A stretch of 64,000 nt of DNA from Perkinsus marinus ATCC 50983. Taxonomy: Eukaryota; Perkinsozoa; Perkinsida; Perkinsidae. Every line of letters begins with the position of its first letter. The stretch's first letter is position 1. A program made the translations under genes and the position numbers. The notes beneath the pieces were generated by a model. The model was given only the letters and a program-made list of their open reading frames with translations. It did no database searches and was not told the DNA's origin. Shown one piece after another: positions 36,501 through 47,710 of this stretch. The stretch is from contig NW_003206626.1 of NCBI RefSeq assembly GCF_000006405.1, forward strand, positions 42,509 through 106,508. The letters run 5' to 3'.

Positions 36501-37396
36501 ACGCGTGATGGTGACAATGAGGAGATCTTGTGAAATTCCTGATTGATTTTTATACAGTTTTACTCCAAGCCGTGGGTGAATTTCATAACCTCAACTTCTC
36601 AACTACTACTCGTATCAACGTGGAATTTTGTATAGGAAGTTCCCGAACATAATACCTCATTTTCGGGGGAAAAGATATTTTTTGGACTTTTTAATCCCGA
36701 AAAATATTTCGTTTTTCGGATATTTTTTGAGGGTATATTATGCATATTCTGATACATAATGGAATTTTCGAACTAAGAGCTGAAGAGAAAGTTTTAATCG
36801 TCTATTCGAGTGTAGAATATGATAAGTATTTCTAACGGAGTAGCAGAGTGTCATACTCACTTCATGAACGTTTTCCACGCATGTCACAGTAGGCGTTATA
36901 GTGATGGTTTATTGGAGATTCACCCGTGATATGAAAAACACTAGTGAAAAATATATTTCACGACTACTGCATAACCCGAATATCAGATTTTCCACAGAGT
37001 ATTACGCCATTTCACGTAAAACGGGTGAAACACCATTGTAATGTAATTATCGTGTCTTTGTAGGGTATGCATCAAAGCGGCGTCATCTATAGGAGTCGAG
37101 CAGGTTACCGCAGACTTCGATGGGCATACTCAGACGCTAGCCGTTAAGGGCAGGTGAGTGTTGGTGATGGTGATGATGATATGTGGTGTTTGAGTTCAAT
37201 GCTTTCTCTGGCTTCCAGGCATGATCCATGTGTACTTCCTAGAGCCCCGCCGCTGATTGAATCCATGGCGGCTATAGTTACGATGGACATGGTCTTGCGA
37301 CAGAGGGCTAGGGGGATGCCGATGCACACGTTGGGGTATGCTGGGGGGGGGGGGGGTGCGGCAGTAACGCTGGTCGTGATTCAGGACGGTAGGTGA
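33532..37396 (+). CDS. aroC: Chorismate synthase
   Basis: This enzyme forms chorismate from EPSP, the last step of the shikimate pathway, and needs reduced FMN. Exons read [18 protein letters not shown] (FMN-site His), [142 protein letters not shown] and [15 protein letters not shown], all family signatures. It ends in [20 protein letters not shown], where a run of G bases encodes the glycines. The gene is 3.9 kb for a protein of about 450 residues because four introns are 300-800 nt and hold repeats or elements. Animals lack the pathway; apicomplexans and Perkinsus have it. It lies 172 bp after PIP5K on the same strand. Confidence 0.95.
34375..34445 (-). other. tRNA-like sequence in a chorismate synthase intron
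   Basis: On minus the intron between YTYQ and VKYGIK contains AGTTGCGGGTTCAATTCCTG followed by GCACGGAC, a T-arm with B-box and acceptor-like 3' end. The upstream half is only loosely tRNA-like. Confidence 0.45.
34814..35115 (+). repeat. About 2.7 diverged tandem copies of a ~110-120 bp unit in an intron
   Basis: Units begin near 34814, 34930 and 35051 and share ATCGTGGGGCGA, AAAGTGTGGTGT, GGGCGATAGTGGTATTATG and CATACAAGAATAT segments. The first unit overlaps or adjoins the exon ending [11 protein letters not shown]. All lie within the ~540-nt chorismate synthase intron. Confidence 0.7.
35744..35912 (-). repeat. Intron-borne MITE-like element, family 1, copy 6
   Basis: Antisense in the chorismate synthase intron after LPATKG, starting about 8 nt from the donor. 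The left part is internally shortened, while the CACCGACACAGTAGTTGACT segment at the other end is well kept. Confidence 0.75.
36473..36605 (+). repeat. Intron-borne MITE-like element, family 1, copy 7 (right end lost)
   Basis: It shows ATGTTGGGAAATACGTACAT and GTGAACTACGCGTGATGGTG, then diverges; the CAGCTGAGG core is missing. Sense orientation in a ~800-nt chorismate synthase intron that also holds a family 2 element. Confidence 0.65.
36898..37040 (+). mobile_element. MITE-like element, family 2, copy 1
   Basis: About 140 bp ending in inverted repeats (ATTCACCCGT and ACGGGTGAAA). Inside it shares AACACTAGTGAAAAATATAT, CACGACTACTGCATA and CCGAATATC with the copy at 62815-62965, which is in opposite orientation. 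It lies in the same large chorismate synthase intron as family 1 copy 7. Confidence 0.8.
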
Positions 37397-37493
37397 GGAG
37401 GATAAATGATGGATATAGCATAGGATGGTGAGCAGTGTCTAGGAAGTTGCTGTTGGTAGCTGTTATGTCCTTTCGTTTTGGAGAGTGGTAGTT

Positions 37494-37635
37494 GTGTGAA
37501 AGTATGTACAGGGTAAAAGGTGTTGTTGGTGATGATATGCAAATTCTGAGAAAATTTAGGAAATTCCCAACCCGAATTCATATGTAATCTCCTATAGTTA
37601 GTGAGGAAAACAAAAGATATATTCTAGCATTGCAG
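37494..37635 (+). repeat. MITE-like element, family 1, copy 8 (diverged)
   Basis: It lies between chorismate synthase and PRP38. It has GTGTGAAAGTATGTAC, GAAATTCCCAACCCGAATTC and AGTGAGGAAAACAAAAGATA with partial deletion of the core. It ends in CAG 46 bp before the PRP38 ATG, so it may sit in a 5' UTR intron, which would put all copies in introns. Confidence 0.65.
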
Positions 37636-37680
37636 TGATCATCATGGTTCTGGTAGTAGCTTGTAGGGTTACTTCTCATT

Positions 37681-39505
37681 ATGGCTAACCTCACTGATAA
37701 AGGAGTAGCAGGAGCCCATGGTGGCAACCCACAGTTCCTCATATCACAGATTGTAAGTAGTAGGTCCAATGGTCGTAGTCATTGTTGGAGTAGGTGAGAG
37801 ATAGAGTGTACTCGTTACGGTATTGGAAAGAAGAGTGCTTCGGTCTTAACGCGGAAACTATACTGGACAAGGCGGCTGAGTTGAAGTAGGGGATGGGTGA
37901 ATTGGTTTGGAAGATTGGAAGGTGTGGTATGTTAGGTATGTGGGAACAGTGTATGGTTCACTACAGCGACCGAGCCCCTTCCTGTGTCTGCTGGTGAAGT
38001 TGCTGCAAATAGGACCGGAGAAAGAAATTATAAAAAGCTTTATTGATTTGAGTGCAGGGGATGATGCTGGAGAATTGCGGTGAGCAGGGATCGAACCGGG
38101 GACCTCCACGGGTACCATTGCAAGATACCTCCGAGCACTGGCCTGCACCTACCTCCGGTACATCGGTCGGCCGGATGAGATCTATAACTGGCTTGAGCCT
38201 GTGCTGTGGGACTATCGTCAAATAGTGTAAGATGGGCATCGTTGGCTAATATGAGGTATGGCTCCTGTTAGTGTACGGAAGCTTGACGGCAGTTTTGAAA
38301 TATCCAATCTCGATACGTGGGTGAACACTCTACTAACAGAGGATGAGATCATTACACTGGGCTTGCCGAAGCTTCCGCAACGTCATGTAAGGATATTGGT
38401 AGAGGTGGTTCGTGCAATCGTATTTATTCGCCATAGTCAACGTTCATATTCATGAATTTGGTGGTCTACCAGACTGAGTTTATATAACTCTTTATTTAAA
38501 GTGGTGGAGTTACCTCTGGGGGTAAATTTGGTATGACTTGCCATGCAGACTCTACTGATGCTGTAGCCATGCTCCATGCACTATATCGGAGACAATTTAA
38601 AAACTATACAACGAAAATTTCTTCTGAGGGTTTAGGGGGAGTAGGAAAAATTTGAAGTAGTTCGTAAGGACATAGTTTGTCGTGGTTCGTGCTATGGCTC
38701 GGCGTTGGTGGTTGTGAAGTTTATACGTGTTGGAAGCCTCTAGAAAATAGACACTTTGTTGTTGAACTTTGTTGGGTCGGGGGTGTCTACTACATCACTA
38801 TCAGTAGTGGATGGGTCTGCATAGAAGGTCATACCGAATTTCCTCCACATCAGCGCATGATAGGGCGTTGGACGGGTGTATGGCATTGGCAGTGTCCAGA
38901 TCCTTGAAGAAAGGGAAGCATTGAAGCCCTTCAACTGGCCGCCGGAGGTTGTTGAAGGTCTTAAGGAGGAGCCTTCGGATGAGCCTATTGAAGTGGCAGA
39001 GGTCAGCTTGTCCCCCCAAGGTCAATGTCATTGGTGTATCTCAGGGAAACACGGTTGAAGCTGAAGGCTCGGAGGGTCGGAAGGAGGACAGTCGGTCGAG
39101 GTGAGGTTACTAGTCAACTACATGCGTTGGTGACAATATGACAATATCGGCGACTTCTGTACAATTTATGAACCTCTGAAAGTAGTGATAAAACTCCCCG
39201 GTTCAGTTGAGGAAAACGAACGTATATTTCAATACTGCTCACAGCTTTCTCATTTTGCTTCTGTAGTTGGTGATGATTTTTGGTCAGGTCTAAACCATCT
39301 GATGAGGAGCACAAGCATCACCGTCATCATCATCATCACCGAGAGAAGAAGAAGAAGGGGAAGGAGACGGAGGAACAGCAGGAGTGAGCAGCAGCAGCAG
39401 CAGCTGGCTGCGCTGGGCATGGTCTTGGTATGAGGTTGTTGTTCAGGATCGATGAGGCTAATGCACTTCGGGCTAAGCTAGGGTTGAAGCCTCTCAGAAC
39501 GTAAT
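37681..39505 (+). CDS. PRPF38A: Pre-mRNA splicing factor PRP38 (PRPF38A type)
   Basis: This is a component of the spliceosomal B complex needed for activation. The start MANLTDKGVAGAHGGNPQFL fits PRPF38A. Next are RYWKEECFGLNAETILDKAAEL, PSPFLCLLVKLLQIGPEKEI, YLRALACTYLRYIGRPDEIY, NWLEPVLWDYRQIVVRKLDG and LGLPKLPQR, covering the whole PRP38 domain. The C-terminus has a His run with Lys (about 39313-39350) and ends IDEANALRAKLGLKPLRT, the motif known from the PRP38-associated hydrophilic tail of plant and protist homologs. One intron is only 45 nt and contains a T-arm motif; another (from about 39098) carries an element copy. The middle exons around 38500-38900 are uncertain. Confidence 0.9.
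38080..38124 (-). other. 45-nt PRP38 intron with exact B-box (GGTTCGATCCC)
   Basis: Splicing joins GDDAGELR|YLRALAC in frame. On minus the intron contains GGTCCCCGGTTCGATCCCTG followed by CTCAC, the tRNA T-arm side. The GTGAGC donor overlaps the complement of what would be the acceptor end. CAATGGTA upstream recalls a tRNA D-loop. Confidence 0.55.
39110..39238 (+). repeat. Intron-borne MITE-like element, family 1, copy 9 (left end lost)
   Basis: In sense orientation in a PRP38 intron. It shows GTCAACTACATGCGTTGGTG, a shortened middle and GGTTCAGTTGAGGAAAACGA, ending TTTCAATACTG. Confidence 0.75.
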
Positions 39506-39763
39506 GGTATTGCTAGATATCAGCAATGATAGGGTCGTAAGATTTCTCCATCTGAAAGGGGTTGCTGTTGGGTTCACTCACATTCATCACATAGGTGACC
39601 GATATAGTGTGTAAGAAGGACGGAGGGAGCAGAGAATTTTTGGTGATTTGGAATTTGTGATTTTTTTGTTTTATGAGAGTATGATAGCGTGAAAATCATG
39701 CCATGATATGTTATCTGGTCCTGGCTAAGGGTTGTCATCATCAATAGCGTCCTTGCATGATCA

Positions 39764-42700
39764 ATGTCCTCTTCCTCCTCGGCCTCACCCGCATATCATA
39801 ATCATTACCATCAGCAGCAGCACGGTGGTCAGTGTGATGAGGGGTTGTTTCCTCCAGCGCCGTCCTCTGGCACCTACGGACGTAAAGTCCGCCTCATGGC
39901 TAACTTTTTTGGACTGAGGTAGGTCCATGAGATTGCTGATAGATGGACTCGGGTTTGTGGAGTCAGGTCGGAGGTTATTGCTACACAGGGGATCCAGGCT
40001 TATGATGTTATTACAGTGCCAAGTCTATCGGTAGTATCTTAGGTTGATGTTGGTAAGATACGGATGATGTCCAGGGATTGGACAGGACTTCGATGAGGAA
40101 AATTGAGGATTATCTGTTACAGCAAGTGGATGGGCAATTGAAGCCGTACGTAATTGAGAGTAACATATTATACTCTCCAGTGAAGGTAGTTGATCATCGG
40201 TAGACTCTGGGGGGATGTTGGTTACTGCCAGATCACGACGCCGTTGGTCGCGGTGGACCACGAGGCATCCACTCGAATTGGTCAAGCCTCGGATAGGAAC
40301 TGCCTTACACAGCCGGTGACGATGACTATTAGTCTCAGAGCTGCCAAGACTGCTTATAAGGGTGAGGAGATGATGAAGTGGCAATGGAGTGGTATGGTTG
40401 TGTTATGTCAGATCGGGAGAACGGGGAGAGAGCAGTGTATAGGATGATATCAAAGATGATGACCACAGGTGAGGACAGGGTATTCAGTGAGTAGTCCTCA
40501 CTGAATTACGTGGGAGAACTGGTGTTTTTATGTGAGTAGAATTACGTGAGGATGTCGTGAACTGTCGGCATTCCGGGGAGGCCAATATTGTGGGTTTCAA
40601 TCGGAATCACAAGCAAGGTTCGTTTTGAAATCAAGCCCATGCACAATAGACTCATGTTTGGTGAATTCCTGTACAAAGTTTGATGTTGATATGAGCAGTG
40701 GTTGAAAAGTTGGTCCTGCCACACGAGATTGGGTCTATGACATCGCCTGTGAAGTGATAAGTGATTGCATTGATACAGGCACGGGTCTGCAGCCTCTGGG
40801 GTCTGGCAAGAGCGGCGCGGTGATGTACTTCGACACACGAAAAGTTGGGAGTAGAAGTCGGGGAGGGAGTGATGGTGAAGCAAGGGCGGCTGATAGGCAA
40901 CAACAACAACAACAGGGCGATGAAGATAATGGCCGAATGCCAGTCCCGGTAGTACAGGAGTGGAACATTGTGTATTTCTTGCTTGGTGCGCGATGGGTTC
41001 GATTCGGTGGTCTATATGATGACGAGGGCGAACCTAGTTATACCTCACTGATTGGGTCCCGTGCACTTGTCTATAAAGATGTTTATTCCAGTGCGGTTGT
41101 TTCTTGGCATCTTGGTAGGTCGTGGTGGTATGTTCTCTTATTTCAGTGTAAAGTGGTATCGGGCTTCTCCTGTACTGTGTGCAACGTGCCTGGATATGGG
41201 CATCAGCTGAGAATTGATGTCCTCTATCGAGCTGTCCATCGTAAGGACGTTCTCACTACTATAACCAGCATACTAGAACACGAGACGATGCTACAGGCTG
41301 TGTCGAGGCATGCAGCTGAGGTCATCTTTAAGGGGACATGCTTATTGGAGTGGTACCGTTCGTGTTGTAGGATCGAATGGGAGTAGATTCGGAGAGAGGC
41401 AGTCTGGCCAGTTCGGGTGTTGAAGTGGCTACGATCGACTCAGGTGAGTGCTGTCAGCATTTGTGTGGATTGCTTTCTGTCCACTCCTAGCGGGATTTGT
41501 AAGCAAACTTGTATAGTTGCTGACTCAGCAACTATACAAGTAGAAGATTAGGAAACTTCTGAGCTCAGCTGGGGAAAGCGAGCATATATTCTAACACTGG
41601 TCTGCAACGGCTCGATAACTAGGAATTTTCAAGCACTTTAAAACGGTCGTGGGAAGAGGACTGATCGCGGGCTCTCATCCGGAGAGTTCCTGTCGTCTGC
41701 AGTATAGTTATGATACCTCTCTTGAGTACCTTCGTAATGTTATTAGCCGATAACAGTGTTGGTCGTTGTTTCTGTTCAGGAGCTGAGTGGAATCGCAGAT
41801 GTGAGAATGCTATTATACTTGCCCTTCATAATAGGAGGATGTATAGGGTGAAGTGTGTGAGGTAGGCTAGGAAGACATCTTCATAACGACGAGTGATGAT
41901 GCTGAGTAGATTCGATATGAGTCCAACCTCAACCTTCCCATACAAGGACAAGAAGACGGGCAAGGTCAGCCACATATCTTTCGTTGATGTAAGCGATAGA
42001 GGCCGTGTTGAAGGTCTTAATTCGTCGTGTCGTAGTTTATGCGAAAATGGTATAATTTGGTGGTGATGAATACGGAACAGCCGATGCTGGAGTGCTATGG
42101 GGAGAGGAAGAGTGAACAAGTTTTTATGATACCGGAATTCTGTGCATTGACGGGGCTCACTGAGGAAATGCGGAAGGACAGGTGGCTCTATTCGGTGGTA
42201 CCTTTACGAGGAGATGATATTTCATCAGATTGTTGATGCAAGAAGTACTGCAGTTGTCGAGATGTACGGTAGACGAGCGTATGAATGCATGTGTTGATAT
42301 TGTACGCAGACTAAGGGGCGATAATGATAGGTGAGCTGAGCTGGTCCTGGGACTATGCTAGGCCTCAGTGTTGATAGTAGGGATAAGGGAAGGAAGGGTG
42401 CCGGAACAGTGGACAGAGTAGCACAAGTCCTTGGTGATTGGCGATGCACTGTTTCTGATAAGTGAGCTTCTCGACATGGTGTCAGTTGGTCATGGTTATG
42501 GTTAGGCCGATAGAAGTAGCAGCCCGTATGATGGACCCAGTGGAGGTGTCTTTCGGGATGAAGCGTTATACAGTGGAGGATGGCAACTTCCAACGTTGGA
42601 CCAGGAATGGCGCGCAGTGCCCAGTTAATCTGGTGGGACGATTGGGCGGTGGGAGCGTGAGAGAATTTGGAATGTGTAGGTTAATTGGATTTTGATATTC

Positions 42701-45372
42701 CCCGAGTCGGATATGGGATTGGTCGATATGTGGCTGAGGAGTATGAAGGAGTTGGCAGCGCAGGTCATCATACCACACCTCTGTCACATCGTATGAACAC
42801 TGGCTGCAGGGTTTCGCCACGCACATTGCCGAGCCGGAGAGGCTGATGTGTACGAATCAATTGACGGAACTGCGACCACTACTGCTCGATAAAGTTAAAG
42901 TGGACACGCAACTGGTTATGTTATTCACGCCAGTGAAGGTAGAGTCATGTTACTACTACTTCAATGATGATGATGATCTTTAGGACTGCAAGAGGGTATA
43001 TCAGATTTTCAAGCAAGTGTGTACAGTCGAACGGCCATGCATCACTCAAGTGGTGAGGAGTGAGACCATGAGGAAGAAGACTAGTATTGTAGCTATCGTT
43101 ACTCGGATAATTATGCAGGTGAGACAATCGAATCCTACTACAACTTCATCTTATTAAGACCGATAGATATCAGCAAAGTTTTTGGGCCCCTTGTGGCACA
43201 TAGATCTCCACACGTCCCTGACACCTATGATGAATGAGCCCTGTATGCTCGTTGGTATTGATACGGCTGTGGCTAAGGAAACGAGGTTGGTGGGGACTAG
43301 AGTATGGGGAAGGGACAATTGTGTTGTTGTTAGGCGTGCTGTACTGGGGTTTGTATGCTCGCTGGATTCTGCATCCAGTCAATACTTCAGCAAGGTGAGT
43401 GAGTCTTCAGTAGAGTTTCTCCTACAGTGCCTTCCAACGTGCGAATTGACAAAATTAGCGGAACTAGTCGCAATCATAGTCTCGCGAGGCTACTCTTTGA
43501 CATGTTCATAGCAATGTTTATGTTGTTCATGCGATATAGTTCCGGATCGATTTTTATTCAACTCGTAAAATACCGCACATTTCCTACATTTGCATATCAA
43601 ATTGATACGCAGTCTATATCAGGCTGTCCCTTTGGATGGGGACCAGTACGACATATCGGCGATGTCGAGTGACAGAGGAGGTGGTCAACGGTACTCAGAA
43701 CATGGGCATACAAGTGAGCACTCACTAGCTAAATACGGGGCGTGCGGTTCGCTACATAGGGGCTCGACCCGTCTGAAAGAGTTGAAACTGATCTGTTATT
43801 CGAGGAGTTCGAAATTCATATCTTAGTATTAGCAATATTAGGGTTAACGCATTTGCTCATAGGTGTATGAGGAATCGTTAACCCTGGGGGGTTACAACGT
43901 AGATATCTGTATATTATCACGTCTCACAGCTCGTTCTATCGAATGATACTAAAAAATTCGTCGGGGATTTCATCCTGAAAAATCACGTCCAGTTCCTCAG
44001 CCATCTGTGGACTGTCGTTGACCTACTGCGTGATTGTTGTTGTTAATTCAGCACCACCCAGGACTACTGTGAGCGGCACCACCCCGTCTACCTCGTCTAT
44101 GAAGGAAAGGAGGTCAGCTGGTGTTGCGAGGGCCATCAAGGAGTGCATGAAAGGTGCGACCAGTAGTGAGCTTTAATCAAGAGCAGCAATTGGTCTTGTA
44201 ACAGAGGCTCTGCTATACTTTGGCGATAGTAATGACGGCATATTGCCGACTCGGGTGGTCATCTATCGGGCATCGGTGCCGATGAACGACATGAGGGAGG
44301 TGGGCGCACTGGAAGTGAAAGCGGTAAGGGGAGGGCGTGCCTCCGGATGGATTATGGTTGGGTACTAGGTCCAGGATGCGTTTGCGGAGATGGCAGCAGC
44401 TGAGTGGGACGATGATGCTACTATTGCGCGGCCCACTTTGTATTGTCCTCGCTTGACGTAGGTTGGATTATGGTGTATAGGCCCTATGTAGTGTATTAGG
44501 TATATTCTGTGCACGCAGAACGTCCAGGCGCGCTTCTTCCTGCCAATGGATACACAGTCGTCGCCACAGACGTCCTCTAGTCAGGTGAGAGAGCTTCTTC
44601 ATGTTGGTAGTATGACAGCTGATGGGCATGCAGGGATCGGGAGGAGCGACCTCGTCAGGCCACTTTAAGGGTCTACGCAATCCAGTGTCGGGTGAGTCCA
44701 TCATTATCTCACGTTGAAGCGCCGCTATAGAACCACACCGGAGGGCCCTTTAGTTCGTCTCAATGCTTATATTAGGGCTATGACTTGAGGCTGTTCCTCG
44801 TTGATATTCATGTCTTATCTCCCCTGGCCGAATCGTGCATACGGCCGCCGCACTACTAGGGTTGTATGTTCCATGTTATATTTAGCTCACCTTCCTGTTC
44901 TACATACGTCTACATATGTGGTGTCTATTATCAGGTACGGTTGTGGACACCTCAATTACTGGTATTGGTGCGGTCACTGGTGGCACGTACAACTTCTATC
45001 TCATCAATCAGCACGTGTCACGGGGTAGTGCCTCTCCTACGCACTACACCGTCGCCTATGATGACACTGGGTAAGGAGATGTCGATCGGGGACTGGTCGA
45101 ACCAGGAAGGGAGTGATGACAGGTACCCAGTAGAGGCCATACAAACATTGACGTATAAGTTGGCATTCCTCTATTATAACTTCCCTGGGGGCATCAGGTT
45201 GCCAGCCCCCGCGCAGTATGCTAAGAAGCTAGCGCATCTGATGGGCACGGCAGTCTTCCAAGGTGAGTCGAGCAGTCCATCAGAATCGCATCACGTTGAT
45301 GCTCTTTACCTCAGCGCCCCATCCGAGGCTGAAGGAGACCCTTTTCTACCTCTAGTGGGACCTGCTGGCTAG
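39764..45372 (+). CDS. PIWI: PIWI/Argonaute family protein, one slicer residue replaced
   Basis: A long many-exon gene reads as a complete Argonaute. The N-terminus is a Ser/His/Gln tail then [19 protein letters not shown]. Linker: [20 protein letters not shown] and [14 protein letters not shown] region: [18 protein letters not shown] and a degenerate [19 protein letters not shown]. The PIWI-clade block is [39 protein letters not shown] and [18 protein letters not shown]. The PIWI domain has MLVGIDTA (first Asp), TEEVVNG (candidate Glu finger), VVIYRASVP where YRDG is usual, and [13 protein letters not shown] (His). The end [20 protein letters not shown] and [13 protein letters not shown] is typical of PIWI. 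It should bind small RNAs. The missing Asp at 44270-44272 suggests no slicing. The N-to-C order of exons is clear, but several exon limits are approximate. Confidence 0.88.
41507..41541. repeat. Perfect 35-bp palindrome (17-nt arms, 1-nt centre)
   Basis: ACTTGTATAGTTGCTGA is followed by C and then its exact reverse complement. It directly abuts family 1 copy 10 inside a PIWI intron. Confidence 0.9.
41545..41599 (+). repeat. Intron-borne MITE-like element, family 1, copy 10 (right end only)
   Basis: Only the 3' part remains: GGAAACTTCTGAGCTCAGCT, GGGGAAAGCGAGCATATATT and CTAACACTGG. It lies in a PIWI intron after a perfect palindrome. Confidence 0.75.
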
Positions 45373-45514
45373 GCAGTAGTGACGTCCCCTCATTATTTTA
45401 TTATGTTATCTTGTTTCCGTTTCACAACGGTTTCCGATCATACATCAGAGCTCTTCTAGTACGTTGTTGTCAATGCCTGGGAGGATGTCGATGCCGATAG
45501 CACTGTGATAGACT

Positions 45515-47692
45515 ATGGTGACAGTCAATGATGCATCGACTCCAGCGGCCCAGACCCCGACCAGCCTTCCATCGGGGAATTTGGATGAGCTCAAGAAGCT
45601 GGTGATCGCCACATTGGAGAAGAATGGCGCTCTGGGAGATCTACGGGCCCAGCTGAGGTCTTGTGTGTGAGTGCCACCGTTTTTGGCTGCGGAATTAGTT
45701 CCATCCCCTTCCCACTCAGATACAAAGCGATCGAGTCGGACGATTATGTGAATCAAAAGAATCCAGGTAGCAGGTAAAAGGCTGTAGGCCTGTACTATGA
45801 TATCCTCCTTATCTGTCACCTGCTCGTCCACGTTATGGAACTGCTCATGGAACTAAATCATGCTTTCCTCAGGAGCTAAGCTCCTCAGTGAGAACCCCAA
45901 TGGTGCATTGGTGGCTGAGCTTGTCGCGGAGTTCTTGGAATTCTACCACCTAACGCACACCCTTAGGTAGGTTGGCTATCACGTCTTATGTCATCACAAT
46001 GTGCCTGGTGTCTGTCCCTTGGCAGGATCTACGTGCCCGAATTGAACCTCCCTCGGTTCCGCCTGTCTCGTCGGGAGTTAGAGCAAGAATGTGGTCTGAG
46101 GACTCAGACGGATCCATCGCAAACACTCCTACAGCATCTAGTCGCTGTAGCTTTGAATACGTCTACTTGTGGAAGTACGCTGCCTACACATTGCAATGAC
46201 TGTATGATACTACAGGTCCGATGATGGAAACGTCATTGCCCGCTGCTGACTCTGACTTGGCCTCGCCTAAGGTGAGTGCATGAGACCCTTGACGGGCCAT
46301 GATTTTCCGGTCACTTCATCAGCCATACGAGCCCTTCGTCACGAAGTCCCCATCTGTCTCCCCCGACCGTTCGATAGGCCAGGATAAGGTCGTGAAGGGT
46401 GGGGTGGGAGAGCATTTCTCGGCGAACTACGCCCCTCGATCGATGCCAAACACCATAGGAGGTCAGATGGCTCACGTGAGTCCCTCATCCATCGATGCTT
46501 ATAGGAGAACTCCCCTCGAGCCTGCAGGATGCACAACCATCGATCGAGCACCCGCCCGTGCACGTATTTGGGGGGTCCCTCACTGTGATGGGGGAAGGCT
46601 CGACACACGCTGACTCCCTGTTGTCTACGGACGGGCAGATCGGCCAGCCGAGGGCTCCTCCCCCGTCCACTACCGATGGGGACGAAGCTAGCGTTGCTAG
46701 CTCGGGGAGGGACATGGTCCTTATGGAGATGTTGGCTGACTCGCACTGTTGTTGTTACTTTGATCAGATGTCCCCACTCAGTAGTCTAAGACCGCCGGGG
46801 AAGGCAGGTGAGGTCGAGGCATTCCTTATGGCTGCCTCGGCTGCTTCTCTTCCTATCAGGCCTGCCCGTCCCCCACTGGGGTGATGACTTGGGCGTGGAT
46901 CGAACGATGTCCCCGGGTAGTGGTGGCAGTGGAAGTCCGCCATCTAGGACCGAACAAGGCTTCAAGTCCCATGGGAACAGCTTGCTCGGGGATCTACCAC
47001 CGCTGAAGTCTCGGCCTGGAATGCGCGGCTCTCCCGTATGGTTGTGCTTCGTTATGGTTCCTCATAGTAGGTCGTATGCTGACTAGGTGAAGACAGATGC
47101 GTTCGAGGAGGCCACGAAGGGCCACAGCAGCAGCCCTGATGAGCGGCTCGATGTATCGGATAGAGAGGGAGCGTCGGCGGTTGAGGGTCGGATTGAGCGC
47201 AGTCTCGTTTGCTCATTTTGGTGGTCTGCTGCTGCAGAATCCTTGGAGGAGAACGTCCTTCGTTTGGCCCGTCTGACGGACGAAATTCAGTCTTTGATGA
47301 GAAAACCAGCGTCGACTCCACCGATACAGAGTGAGACGTTGGAGAATGAGGAACACTCACAAGAGAAAGATTCACCACGTTATGTGGAAGACTGGACTGC
47401 TAGCAGTGTAGGGAGGAGTACCACAGCTCATGTTAATGACGGCTCGTAGGGTAGCAGTAGTCGTCGATCCACGGCAGAGGAGGTGGGTTGCTCTTCCTAC
47501 TCCAATAAGAAATATCCGGGGATTGCCAGCCCTGAATCGGAATCGAGGTAAGGTAGATGACTGAGCTGTAGGGGATCGGAATGGTACTCTGGAAGGGCCT
47601 CCTCGTCTATGCCCTCTTTAACGGAGGAGTCGCAAGAGTCCTCAGGCCAGCTGGATGCCTTGTGTGAATACATCGAGGACGTGGTCATCTAG
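45515..47692 (+). CDS. CEP43: FOP/CEP43-like centrosomal protein with LisH
   Basis: The N-terminal region NLDELKKLVIATLEKNGALG, DLRAQLRSCV and KLLSENPNGALVAELVAEFL, EFYHLTHTLRIYVPELNLPR matches the FOP (FGFR1OP/CEP43) dimerisation domain with its LisH motif. In FOP the same LVxTLExxGxLxxLRA and SLVAEFLxFxxLxxTL spacing is seen, and FOR20 is a shorter relative. FOP anchors microtubules and satellite proteins at centrioles and basal bodies. The rest is Ser/Pro-rich with a short helix (SLEENVLRLARLTDEIQSLM), and the acidic end LDALCEYIEDVVI recalls FOP's conserved tail. The start is the ATG at 45515. Exons between 46200 and 47550 are low-complexity and only roughly placed. It begins 142 bp after PIWI and ends 18 bp before the next candidate start. 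Confidence 0.75.
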
Positions 47693-47710
47693 TGCATCAT
47701 CCTAATTAGC

